DNA of 15,853 nt. It comes from JBBDMC01 sp964441935. Its GTDB lineage: Bacteria; Pseudomonadota; Alphaproteobacteria; Rhizobiales; Kaistiaceae. The notes under the pieces are model-generated. The model searched no databases, had not been told where the DNA came from, and worked only from the letters and a program-made list of their open reading frames with translations. The position numbers and the translations under genes were made by a program. Positions 1-7,532 of this stretch are shown here, piece after piece. The DNA is taken from assembly GCA_964441935.1 (NCBI GenBank), contig CAYTXI010000058.1, positions 1 to 15,853 on the forward strand. Reading direction: 5' to 3'. Numbering within the stretch: position 1 is the stretch's first letter; each line of letters opens with the position of its first letter.

Positions 1-1902
1 ACACCCTCGCCAACCGCATCGCCCACATCCGCACCTGGACCTTCGCCGCCAACCAGCCTCGGTGGCTGCGCCAGCCGGTCGATTGGCAAGAACGCACGCG
101 CGCGATAGAGGATCGTCTGTCCGACGCCCTGCACGAGCGTCTGACCGCCCGCTTCGTTGATCGGCGGACGAGTGTCCTGATGCGACGGCTGAAGGAAAGG
201 GCGATGCTCGAAGCCGAGTTCACCGCCACCGGCGACGTCCTGGTCGAGGGCCAGCACGTTGGCAGCCTCGACGGTTTTCGTTTTTCGCCCGATCCCAACG
301 CCGGCGGTCCCGAGGCCAAGGCACTCCGGACCGCGGCGCAGAAGGCGCTCGCCGGCGAGATCGCCGACCGCGCCGACAAGGTCTCCACCGCCGCCAACGG
401 CGATTTCGTTCTTGCCGGGGACGGCACGCTGCGCTGGCAGGGCGCCGCCATTGCCCGGCTAGTCGAGGCCGACGACGCCCTCAGGCCCCGGTTGCTCCTG
501 CTCGCCGACGAAACGCTGTCGGCCCCCGCCCGCGAACGGGTTCAGGCGCGCACCGACCTTTGGCTCGCCAATCACGCCGAGACGTTGCTGAAGCCGCTCT
601 TCGATCTGCGCGCCGCCGAATCGTTGACCCCGGCCGCGCGCGGCATCGCTTTCCGTCTTTCCGAGAACTACGGGATCGTCGACCGCGCCGAGATCGCCGA
701 GGATGTCCGCAACCTCGAACAGGATGCTCGGGCGGGCATGCGTGCCCTCGGCGTTCGCTTCGGCGCGTATCACATCTACGTTCCGATCCTGCTGAAGCCG
801 GCGCCGAGCACGTTGCTCGCCACCTTGTGGGCCCTGAAGAACGGCGGTCTCGACGTCGCCGGCCTCGCCGAGCTCGCCAGGCTGACGGCATCGGGACGCA
901 CCAGTGTCCCGGTCGACCCCGCGATCCCGGGCGAACTCTACCGCATCGTCGGCTACCGCCTCGCCGGCGAGCGGGCCGTGCGCATCGACATCCTGGAGCG
1001 CCTGGCCGACCTCATCCGCCCGCTGATCGCCTGGCGGCCGACACCCGAAGCGAGGGAGCCGCCTGATGGCGCCATCGACGGCTTCGGCTTCACCGTGACC
1101 GTCGCCATGACATCTCTGCTCGGCTGCGCCGGCGACGATTTCGCCTCGGTCCTGCGTTCGCTCGGCTATCGTGCCGAGCGCCGGCCGACGCCCCCCGCCA
1201 AGCCCGCAACCGCCGCGCCCGACGCGTTCCCCGCCGCCGAGGTGGCGGCCGAATCGTCGGCCGCTACGGCCAACACGGACGCGCCGGCGATGGAAACCGG
1301 CGACGCGCTCCCCGCCGCCGAGGTGGCGGCCGAATCGTCGGCCGCTACGGCCAACACGGACGNNNNNNNNNNNNNNNNNNNNNNNNNNNNNNNNNNNNNN
1401 NNNNNNNNNNNNNNNNNNNNNNNNNNNNNNNNNNNNNNNNNNNNNNNNNNNNNNNNNNNNNNTCCCCGCCGCCGAGGTGGCGGCCGAATCGTCGGCCGCT
1501 ACGGCCAACACGGACGCGCCGGCGATGGAATCCGGCGACGCGCCGGCAAACGAGACGAGCGAAGAGCCGGTCACGATCGAAATCTGGCGTCCGCAGCGTG
1601 CTGACCGCCATCGTCGCCGTGACGGAAGGCCGCGGCGGACCGAACGCGTGGCGGCGGCGAAACCGGACAGCGCCGACAGCGGTGCCCACGCCGACGCGGA
1701 AAGAAAACCCCGCCCACCGCGGCGGAGGTCTGGCCGCAAGCCTGGCAAGCCTGGGAGGGATGGTCCCAGCCGGCCGCGCCCGTCGGCCGTCGCCGGCGAT
1801 GGCGCGGGTCGCGGCCGCGAGCGAGAGCCCGACCCGGATTCGCCTTTCGCTGCTCTCGCCGCGTTGAAGGCGCAACTCGAGGCCAAGGAGCGCGGCGGCT
1901 GA
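1..1902 (+). CDS. SUV3-like (MgpS-type) helicase, C-terminal part; 5' end outside window, internal assembly gap
   Basis: The frame is open from base 3 without a start, so the N-terminus and the ATPase motor lie upstream. The visible part begins with HIRTWTFAAN and continues with IEDRLSDALHERLTARFVDRR and, further on, FGAYHIYVP. I recognise these as the post-motor region of the alphaproteobacterial helicase-related protein related to mitochondrial SUV3 RNA helicase. No Walker or DEAD-box motif is in view, so helicase identity rests on family recognition. The tail is low-complexity: Ala/Glu/Ser/Thr repeats of 27 residues, then an Arg/Pro/Lys-rich basic segment, and a last motif PFAALAALKAQLEAKE ending at the TGA at 1900-1902. 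The 100-N gap shifts the apparent frame from 3 to 1. Continuing in frame 3 gives an unrelated Arg-rich end that stops at 1604, while frame 1 continues the repeat and gives the family-like C-terminus, so I join the two parts. The basic tail may bind RNA (inference). The next gene starts 8 bases downstream. Confidence 0.5.
1221..1536 (+). repeat. 81-bp in-frame tandem repeat (27-residue unit) in the helicase tail
   Basis: Copy 1 is 1221-1301, copy 2 starts at 1302 and is cut by the gap at 1362, and a further copy resumes at 1463 and ends at 1536. The encoded unit is DA(F/L)PAAEVAAESSAATANTD followed by APAMETG. The visible parts are nearly identical at the DNA level: one difference (AAACC versus AATCC) separates the post-gap copy from copy 1. 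Such identity, including third positions, points to recent expansion rather than selection on protein alone. The number of copies is unknown because of the gap. Confidence 0.9.
1363..1462. other. Assembly gap of 100 Ns inside the tandem repeat
   Basis: Exactly 100 Ns lie between position 52 of repeat copy 2 and the last two bases before the conserved CCC codon of a later copy. The round size suggests a scaffolding placeholder. Repeat phase predicts a true gap of 27 + 81k bases, always a multiple of three, which restores one continuous reading frame. The apparent frameshift here is therefore best read as an artefact. Confidence 0.93.
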
Positions 1903-1910
1903 CGGCGCCA

Positions 1911-2309
1911 ATGAGCGGGACGGCGGTTCAACGCATCGACAAATGGCTGTGGTTCGCCCGCCTGGCCAAGACCCGGACCTTGGCCCGGAAGCTGGCGCTG
2001 TCGGGAGGCGTGCGGGTCAACCGCGCCAAGAACGACAGCGCCAGCCGGCCGGTCAAGCCTGGCGACGTCCTCACCATTTCGCTCAGATCCGGCGTCCGCG
2101 TTCTCAGGATCGTCGATGGTGGGACCCGCCGCGGCCCGGCATCCGAAGCACGCCTGCTCTACGAGGATTTGGCGCCGCCGGTACCTTCACGCGACGCCGG
2201 GCCGGGGGCAGACCTGAGCGCCGGCATGCGGCCCAGCAAGCGCGACCGGCGCGCCCTTCTGGCCCTCAAGCGGCCTCCCGGCGGAGATTTTCCAGCTGCC
2301 GGCGACTGA
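1911..2309 (+). CDS. S4-domain RNA-binding protein (Hsp15/HslR-like)
   Basis: The protein has 132 residues. An S4 RNA-binding domain occupies about residues 7-60, with the signature RIDKWLWFARLAKTRTLA (8-25) followed by SGGVRVN and KPGDVLTI. This is the fold of E. coli Hsp15, which binds 50S subunits carrying stalled nascent chains and helps recycle them. Whether this protein has that exact role is inference. The C-terminal third is basic (KRDRRALLALKRP), as is usual for the family. The ATG lies 8 bases after the helicase stop. The only purine-rich stretch, AAGGAG at 1885-1890, is rather far upstream, so translation may be coupled to the helicase gene. Adjacency to a SUV3-like helicase gene suggests a shared RNA-related role. 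Confidence 0.88.
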   Translation: MSGTAVQRIDKWLWFARLAKTRTLARKLALSGGVRVNRAKNDSASRPVKPGDVLTISLRSGVRVLRIVDGGTRRGPASEARLLYEDLAPPVPSRDAGPGADLSAGMRPSKRDRRALLALKRPPGGDFPAAGD

Positions 2310-2433
2310 GCGGAAAATCGATCCGCGCCGCCGTGCCGGACTGGCCGGCCGGTTCTTGCGCTATATGGTCAAACCAGATACCGAACCGGCCGAAATCCGC
2401 CGTCTTCCGGCGCTAACGCCTGGAAAATCGCCC

Positions 2434-2772
2434 GTGACCTACATCGTCAACGAAGACTGCATTCGTTGCAAATACATGGACTGCGTTGAGGTGTGCCCCG
2501 TCGATTGTTTCTACGAGGGCGAGAACATGCTCGTCATTCATCCCGACGAGTGCATCGACTGCGGTGTGTGCGAGCCGGAATGCCCGGTCGACGCGATCAA
2601 GCCCGACACCGAGCCCGGGCTGGAGAAGTGGCTTCAGATCAACGCCGAATACGCCTCGAAATGGCCGAACATCACGACCAAGAAGGCCGCCCCGCCGGAC
2701 GCCAAGGAGTTTGAGGGTGTGTCCGGCAAGTTCGACAAGTTCTTCTCCTCCGAGCCCGGCGAGGGCGACTAG
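2434..2772 (+). CDS. fdxA: Seven-iron ferredoxin FdxA ([3Fe-4S] + [4Fe-4S])
   Basis: The product is a 112-residue soluble electron carrier of the Azotobacter ferredoxin I type. From the GTG start the N-terminus reads MTYIVNEDCIRCKYMDC. By alignment with ferredoxin I, Cys9, Cys17 and Cys50 should hold the [3Fe-4S] cluster and Cys21, Cys40, Cys43 and Cys46 the [4Fe-4S] cluster. CVEVCPVDCFYEG and HPDECIDCGVCEPECP are near-textbook matches. The C-terminal part (about residues 60-112, including WPNITTKK) is the usual extension. The frame is open further upstream to a TTG at 2356, but that adds 26 residues with no family match; the GTG at 2434 gives the normal length, with a weak GGAAAA ribosome site about 9 bases upstream. 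The redox partner cannot be told from the window. The gene sits 124 bases after the S4 gene and may have its own promoter. Confidence 0.95.
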   Translation: MTYIVNEDCIRCKYMDCVEVCPVDCFYEGENMLVIHPDECIDCGVCEPECPVDAIKPDTEPGLEKWLQINAEYASKWPNITTKKAAPPDAKEFEGVSGKFDKFFSSEPGEGD

Positions 2773-2777
2773 TCGGG

Positions 2778-2819
2778 GCCGGCCGCGCCTGCGGCCCCAG
2801 GGCCGAGCCCGCGGCCGGC
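2778..2819 (+). terminator. GC-rich hairpin after fdxA
   Basis: GCCGGCCGCG (2778-2787) pairs perfectly with CGCGGCCGGC (2810-2819) around a 22-base loop, starting 5 bases after the fdxA stop. A competing stem is GGGGCCG (2775-2781) with CGGCCCC (2792-2798). No U-tract follows (TGTTAACG), so it is either a weak intrinsic terminator or a 3'-end stabiliser. Confidence 0.5.
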
Positions 2820-2853
2820 TGTTAACGGTCGATGCTGCAAAATCCCCGAGTTA

Positions 2854-2873
2854 TTTACCGTCGATCCGGTAAA
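2854..2873. promoter_or_regulatory. Inverted repeat next to the carD promoter -35, candidate operator
   Basis: TTTACCG (2854-2860) and CGGTAAA (2867-2873) form a perfect 7-base inverted repeat around TCGATC. It ends three bases before the proposed -35 hexamer, a typical place for an activator or repressor site. It lies in a locally AT-rich patch that contrasts with the surrounding sequence. The binding protein is unknown. Confidence 0.45.
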
Positions 2874-2876
2874 CCA

Positions 2877-2904
2877 TTGAAATTTCCCGATTTTGTGATA
2901 TATA
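2877..2904 (+). promoter_or_regulatory. Sigma-70-like promoter upstream of carD
   Basis: TTGAAA (2877-2882) and TATATA (2899-2904) are separated by 16 bases, and TGA directly precedes the -10 as an extended -10 element. This is the best promoter-like sequence in the window and lies in an AT-rich patch. Transcription would start near 2911, giving a leader of about 240 bases before the carD ATG. Confidence 0.6.
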
Positions 2905-3151
2905 GGGGCGACTGTCGGAACAAGAGAGAGCGCTCTGCTCGCTCCCGCGCGATTACCTTAGCGTGATCGGATGTGGCGTTATTCCGGCGCCGGCCGGCTC
3001 GAACGGCTGCCCGGAAGCCTCCAGGTGACGCCTGCGCGATGGCTTGACGGAGTACCGGATCGTCCCGACACGAGCAATTGGGCGGCGGCGTCCGCCACCG
3101 GCCGGTCCACCGGCCAGGCGGCGGCGAAATAACAAACGGAGCGACGGCCAC
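2905..3151 (+). other. Long 5' leader of carD, no gene seen
   Basis: This is the right-hand part of the 379-base fdxA-carD interval. It contains a 10-base palindrome AGAGCGCTCT at 2927-2936, a GC-rich stretch with a palindrome ACCGGCCGGT at 3097-3106, and the ribosome site CGGAG at 3137-3141. The carD frame stays open upstream to an ATG at 3044, but the added residues are Arg/Pro-rich with no family match. I recognise no riboswitch class. Confidence 0.4.
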
Positions 3152-3712
3152 ATGGCAACGAAGAAGATCACCCAGCGTGCCGGATTCAGGACCGGCGAGT
3201 ACATCGTCTATCCGGCTCACGGCGTGGGTCGGATCGTCGGTATCGACACGCAGGAGGTGGCTGGGAACAAGCTCGACCTGTTTGTGATCTCGTTCGTCAA
3301 GGACAAGATGACCCTTCGCGTGCCCGTCACCAAGGCGACCTCGGTCGGCATGCGCAAGCTCGCCGATGCGGCCACCGTGAAGAAGGCGCTGGCGACCGTG
3401 CGTGGCCGCGCCCGCATCAAGCGCACGATGTGGAGCCGCCGCGCTCAGGAGTACGAGGCCAAGATCAACTCCGGCGATCTCATCTTCATCGCCGAGGTGG
3501 TCCGCGACCTCTTCCGGTCGGAGACGCAGCCCGAGCAGTCGTACAGTGAACGTCAGCTTTACGAAGCCGCGCTCGACCGCATGTCGCGCGAGATTTCCTC
3601 GGTCAGCAAGATCTCCGAGACCGAGGCGATCCGCCAGATCGAGCAGAACCTGGCGAAAAGCCCCCGACGCGGGGGCAAGCCGGGCCAGGCATCCGACGCC
3701 AAGGCCGCCTGA
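3152..3712 (+). CDS. carD: CarD/CdnL-family RNA polymerase-binding transcription regulator
   Basis: The protein has 186 residues. The N-terminal RNA polymerase interaction domain (about 12-70) carries FRTGEYIVYPAHGVGRIVGID and the later FVKDKMTLRVPV. The C-terminal helical DNA-binding domain follows, with MWSRRAQEYEAKINSGDL at 93-110; W94 should correspond to the tryptophan that CarD inserts at the upstream edge of the -10 element. CarD/CdnL proteins bind the polymerase beta subunit and stabilise open complexes at many promoters, including rRNA promoters in the species studied. The last 25 residues are a basic, disordered tail (SPRRGGKPGQ). The ATG at 3152 was chosen for the family N-terminus and for CGGAG 10 bases upstream. 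A dedicated promoter and long leader suggest independent control. The next gene encodes a heat-shock sigma factor, so the region is rich in transcription regulators. Confidence 0.93.
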   Translation: MATKKITQRAGFRTGEYIVYPAHGVGRIVGIDTQEVAGNKLDLFVISFVKDKMTLRVPVTKATSVGMRKLADAATVKKALATVRGRARIKRTMWSRRAQEYEAKINSGDLIFIAEVVRDLFRSETQPEQSYSERQLYEAALDRMSREISSVSKISETEAIRQIEQNLAKSPRRGGKPGQASDAKAA

Positions 3713-3747
3713 GCCCACTGACCCGCCTCGGCGGCCTGAACGACCCG

Positions 3748-3775
3748 CCGTGATCGCCGAAATCGGCGATCACGG
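3748..3775 (+). terminator. Strong perfect hairpin between carD and rpoH
   Basis: CCGTGATCGCCGA (3748-3760) is the exact reverse complement of TCGGCGATCACGG (3763-3775), giving a 12-13 bp stem with a tiny loop (AAAT if the last pair stays open), 35 bases after the carD stop. The nearest T-run, TTTT at 3790-3793, is 14 bases further on, so it is not a classical intrinsic terminator but could end or protect the carD transcript. A second small inverted repeat, TTGTG-CAT-CACAA (3792-3804), follows. Confidence 0.55.
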
Positions 3776-3872
3776 GCTCGATCACGACCTTTTGTGCATC
3801 ACAACCGGCCCTCTGCCGTTAGGTTGGCGGTGGGCGACCTCGGGCGGCCCTTGAAGCCGCAGGGAGGTAGGA

Positions 3873-4742
<870 letters not shown>

Positions 4743-4774
4743 CTCGACCTGAAAGCGATGGGTGCCGGCCCGAT

Positions 4775-6277
4775 CTAGCGGTCGGTGACGGCCTTGAATC
4801 GCTCGCCCTGCGCGATCCTGGTGCCCGGCTGGTAATCGTTCAGGATCCGGAAAAGCTCCCGCGGCCGGTCGACCCCGTGCATGTGCTTGACTAGGCGCGC
4901 CTCGGTCTCCTCCCGGCCGGCCGTGACCACGCGAATGCGCAGCGCCTTCAGGCTGGCGACTTCCTTGGCGCTGAGGCTGCGGAAGCTGTCCACGGTCTCG
5001 CGCGCCGCCCGATGGAACTGCTCGGTGACCGCGTCCCCGGCGAAGATGAATCGATAGGTCGCGCTGCCGTCGGTCTGGATCACGGCGATCTCGAAGAACC
5101 AGCCCTTGGCCTGCGCCCGTGCCGAGGCCGCCCTGAGGCCGTTGACCGAGAAGCTCTGCACGCTTGCCTCGTCGAGCCCGTTCACCCAACCAGACTTGAG
5201 GTAGGCGGCAAGATCGGTACCTTCGGCGAGGCCAACGGCGTCGAACCTGAGCGCGGTTCCGTCCGTCCCGGTCGCCAGCACCGCCTCGTTGGTGTTGTCG
5301 ATGACGAAGCCCTCCGGCACCGTGAAGCCGATGCTGAGGCCCGCGTGCACGAAGTTGCGCTCCCGCACGAAGCCCTGGGACGGGTCGTCGCCGTAGACCA
5401 TGCCGTCGATGCCGTCGAGGTAGCGGTCGCGGTCCATGTCACCGATGCCGGGGGCGCCGAACTGGCGTGCCGCGCGTTCGGCGAACTCGACCCGCTCCGG
5501 TGTCGACGGGTGCGTGGCGAGGAAGTCCGGGCGCTTGTCCTGCAAGGTCAGCGACGCACGGTACTCAGCGAGCCGCGCCATGGCGGTCAGGAACCGGGCC
5601 GCGGCAAACGGGTCGTAGCCGGCCCGGCCCATTGTCCTGATGCCGATCGCGTCTGCCTCGAGCTCCTGCTGTCGCGAGAATGCGGCCAGCGATCGCTGGC
5701 TCGAGGCGAGCGCCAGTCGCCCACCCTCCTGGTCTTGCAGGACATCGCTGACGACCTCGCTGACGATCAGGGCGTTGCGCGCCTTGTTCTGCCGCTCGAC
5801 TGCGTGGCTGGCCGTCACGTGCCCCATCTCGTGGGCGAGCACCGCCGCCACTTCGGACGAGTCGTTGGCCAGCGCCAGAAGGCCGCGGGTGACGTAGAGG
5901 TAGCCGTCGGCGAGCGCGAACGCGTTGACCGCCGGTGCGTTGAGGATGGTGATGCGATAGGTCTGGTCGGGACGGTCGGAGGCCGCGACGATTCGGCTGA
6001 CGATCGGGGCGAGCGTCTGTTCGAGCCTATCGTCGTGGTAGATGCCGCCGTATGCGGCGACGATGCGCGAGTGCCCCTCCGCGTCGATCCGCGTCCGCCC
6101 GGGCCCGGTTCCGGCGGGGTCGCCGAACACCGCCGCGGTCGGCCCTCCGGTTCCCACCACCGCGCTGCAGCCAGCGACGGAGAGCGCCGCGCCGAGAACC
6201 GCAACCGCGACCAGCAGCCGGCGGCCCCGCCCGGGTACCGTCGGATCGTCAGCCCGCACCGTCTTGGTTGTCGCCAT
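4775..6277 (-). CDS. M48-family zinc metalloprotease, predicted lipoprotein (BepA/LoiP-like)
   Basis: The protein has 500 residues. An N-terminal export signal (RGRRLLVAVAVLGAALSVAGC) ends in a lipobox with Cys37, so it is probably lipid-anchored in the periplasm. The M48 catalytic motif HEMGH lies at 149-153, and ELEADAIG at 205-212 supplies the third zinc ligand (Glu207). About 245 further residues follow the protease core. The last 55 (RIRVVTAGREETEARLV to IAQGERFKAV) resemble a degenerate LysM module, a common tail in alphaproteobacterial M48 proteins. Relatives such as BepA and LoiP work in outer-membrane protein quality control, so that role is inferred. The ATG at 6277 overlaps the end of the upstream nuclease-like gene by 29 bases, which suggests a two-gene operon with coupled translation. 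No clear ribosome site is seen; a GTG at codon 7 is an alternative start that keeps the signal. Confidence 0.92.
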   Translation of the reverse strand: MATTKTVRADDPTVPGRGRRLLVAVAVLGAALSVAGCSAVVGTGGPTAAVFGDPAGTGPGRTRIDAEGHSRIVAAYGGIYHDDRLEQTLAPIVSRIVAASDRPDQTYRITILNAPAVNAFALADGYLYVTRGLLALANDSSEVAAVLAHEMGHVTASHAVERQNKARNALIVSEVVSDVLQDQEGGRLALASSQRSLAAFSRQQELEADAIGIRTMGRAGYDPFAAARFLTAMARLAEYRASLTLQDKRPDFLATHPSTPERVEFAERAARQFGAPGIGDMDRDRYLDGIDGMVYGDDPSQGFVRERNFVHAGLSIGFTVPEGFVIDNTNEAVLATGTDGTALRFDAVGLAEGTDLAAYLKSGWVNGLDEASVQSFSVNGLRAASARAQAKGWFFEIAVIQTDGSATYRFIFAGDAVTEQFHRAARETVDSFRSLSAKEVASLKALRIRVVTAGREETEARLVKHMHGVDRPRELFRILNDYQPGTRIAQGERFKAVTDR

Positions 6278-7115
6278 CGTTCAACAATTCAATCTCGGCC
6301 GGATCGTTCACGCGGATGGCCGGCCCGCCGCTCGCCTCGATCACGCCGCGCACCCGAATCGGGCGGCCCGCCAGCCCGTCGGCCGGCACGCCGGCGGAAG
6401 CCAGGCTCTCCGCGACCCGTGGCGAGATCATGATGGTGAAGTCGCGCCAATAATCGCGTCCGAAGTCGAGGAATATCATGTACGCGCCGTGGCCGACTCT
6501 GGCGACTCGACCTTCGACGAGCTCATATAGGCCGGTTCGGCCCTGAAGCGAAGGATCGCCCGCCTGGAGCACGGCATAATCGGGGCTTCGCCATAGGCCG
6601 AGTCGACCCTCGCGCGCCGCCTTCTCCGCCCCGAGGAGGGCGAAAACGCAACGTGGATCGCCGGGAAGCCGGTGCACGCGCGCCAACCCCGCCGCAACCA
6701 GCACAGATTGCAGCCATTCGTTCCCCGCGCCCAGGTAGAGGTTGGCGCGCCAACGCCCGTGCCGGTCGGGCGCCTCCGCCACCGGCACGACTTGGACGGC
6801 CTTGCCCGCGGTGAGCCGCTCCAGCCCCGCCCGTGCCACCTCTGTCAGCGGCCACGGTTCCTCGTCCGCCACCGCGAGCGGCCGCCGCGGCGCCTCGATC
6901 CCGGCGAGCCGCACGACGCGGCCGTCGGCAAGCCGCAGCGTCCCGCCGTCGATGACCGCGGCGACGGTTGCGGTTTCCGCCGCCGCGTCCGGCGCGCACG
7001 CCGCGATATCCGCCGCCGAGACCGCCCCGCCCCCGACGCTGACAACAGCGATGACGGCTGCAAATGCGCCGATGGCCCGCGACGGCAGCCCGGGCATGTC
7101 CCGGATTCGCCTCAT
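6249..7115 (-). CDS. Exported SNase-like (thermonuclease fold) protein with degenerate active site
   Basis: The protein has 288 residues. A signal peptide (about 1-34, cleavage near AVSA-AD) predicts export. The staphylococcal-nuclease-like domain spans about 48-180, with VAAVIDGGTLRL, RVVRLAGIEAP, DRHGRWRANLYL, SVLVAAGLARVH and EGRLGLW. Aligned to nuclease numbering, Arg35 and Arg87 are kept (R69, R121), but metal ligand Asp21 is G58, Asp40 is E74, and the general base Glu43 is R77. Catalysis is therefore doubtful. A C-terminal domain (about 190-280) with YELVEGRVARVG, YMIFLDFGRDYWRDFTIMI and LAGRPIRVRGVIE looks like an OB-fold and may bind nucleic acid or another partner. It lies directly upstream of the M48 protease gene and overlaps it. 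The start is uncertain: the ATG at 7115 and the one at codon 7 both keep the signal peptide, and neither has a clear ribosome site. Confidence 0.85.
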   Translation of the reverse strand: MRRIRDMPGLPSRAIGAFAAVIAVVSVGGGAVSAADIAACAPDAAAETATVAAVIDGGTLRLADGRVVRLAGIEAPRRPLAVADEEPWPLTEVARAGLERLTAGKAVQVVPVAEAPDRHGRWRANLYLGAGNEWLQSVLVAAGLARVHRLPGDPRCVFALLGAEKAAREGRLGLWRSPDYAVLQAGDPSLQGRTGLYELVEGRVARVGHGAYMIFLDFGRDYWRDFTIMISPRVAESLASAGVPADGLAGRPIRVRGVIEASGGPAIRVNDPAEIELLNDGDNQDGAG

Positions 7116-7185
7116 GGGCGAAAGGTATCATGGAAGCCTGCCGCCGGCCGGACGGGTAGCGGACGACACCGCGGAACCGCCGCTA

Positions 7186-7218
7186 TTGCGACCGCCCGCC
7201 GCGGCGGTTACGTAGAAT
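7186..7218 (+). promoter_or_regulatory. Possible promoter of the tRNA-Arg gene
   Basis: TAGAAT (7213-7218) matches the -10 consensus at five of six positions and lies about 43 bases before the tRNA. The nearest -35-like hexamer, TTGCGA at 7186-7191, leaves a 21-base spacer, longer than usual, so only the -10 is reasonably convincing. Confidence 0.3.
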
Positions 7219-7260
7219 GCTGGAAGTTCGGCCCGCCGAGGGCTGGTCGATGCACCAAAA

Positions 7261-7337
7261 GGCCCCGTAGCTCAGCAGGATAGAGCATCAGATTCCTAAT
7301 CTGAGGGTCGCGCGTTCGAATCGCGCCGGGGTCACCA
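7261..7337 (+). tRNA. tRNA-Arg (anticodon CCU), CCA encoded
   Basis: A full 77-base cloverleaf can be drawn. The acceptor stem is GGCCCCG (7261-7267) with CGGGGTC (7327-7333), including one G-U pair. The D-arm is GCTC/GAGC. The anticodon stem is TCAGA/TCTGA around the loop TTCCTAA, giving anticodon CCT (CCU). The T-arm is GCGCG-TTCGAAT-CGCGC. Discriminator A at 7334 and CCA at 7335-7337 are encoded. It reads AGG, a rare codon in such GC-rich genomes. Confidence 0.96.
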
Positions 7338-7360
7338 CTCGTCGACGTCCTATTTGGAGC

Positions 7361-7423
7361 AATTCCCCTGAGCCAATCTGTTTGCGCTCCGCATTCCTGA
7401 TTGGAATGCGTGTGAAGGGAATT
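7361..7423. promoter_or_regulatory. LysR-type operator region upstream of the transporter operon
   Basis: The core is a perfect 8-bp inverted repeat, CGCATTCC (7390-7397) and GGAATGCG (7403-7410), containing ATTC-N7-GAAT (7393-7407), the classical T-N11-A form of LysR-type boxes. Outer half-sites AATTCCC (7361-7367) and GGGAATT (7417-7423) form a second inverted pair, and another ATTCC lies at 7456-7460. The same ATTC-N7-GAAT box precedes the nearby LysR gene. The site lies 110-170 bases before the tctC start. No convincing -35/-10 pair was found in this interval. Confidence 0.6.
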
Positions 7424-7532
7424 AGGCGTTGCTGCTGGTGCACGCCATCCGAACAATTCCTCCAACAACCGCTGTCGCAAGAGCGCGCCGCATCTCTTGG
7501 CGGCCGACACGGAATCAAACGGGAGGAAGAGG

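Noticed and set aside
1221..1536. Tandem repeat as a possible CRISPR array
   Set aside because: The units are contiguous 81-base in-frame coding repeats with no variable spacers, and no cas gene is present.
1463..1604. Frame-3 continuation after the N gap, ending in a stop at 1604, suggesting a truncated helicase
   Set aside because: The repeat unit continues in frame 1 and the family-like C-terminus follows; the shift comes from the placeholder gap length.
459..1931. Long minus-strand open frame antisense to the helicase gene (about 490 codons)
   Set aside because: It runs through the N gap, is composed mainly of Arg/Gly/Ala from GC-rich antisense codons and matches no family, while the + strand frame shows clear family motifs.
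2356..2433. Upstream extension of fdxA from a TTG at 2356
   Set aside because: The added 26 residues do not match ferredoxins, whose N-terminus starts right at the GTG at 2434.
2877..2904. carD promoter as a sigma-32 promoter because of TTGAAA
   Set aside because: No CCCCAT-type -10 at the right distance; the extended TGATATATA fits the housekeeping sigma factor better.
3850..3855. CTTGAA as a sigma-32 -35 element for autoregulation of rpoH
   Set aside because: The partner -10 would fall inside the coding sequence and nothing there resembles the CCCCAT-type element.
5012..6433. Long + strand open frame (about 473 codons) opposite the M48 and nuclease-like genes
   Set aside because: The minus-strand genes carry HEMGH, a lipobox and a signal peptide; the opposite frame has no motif and crosses both genes.
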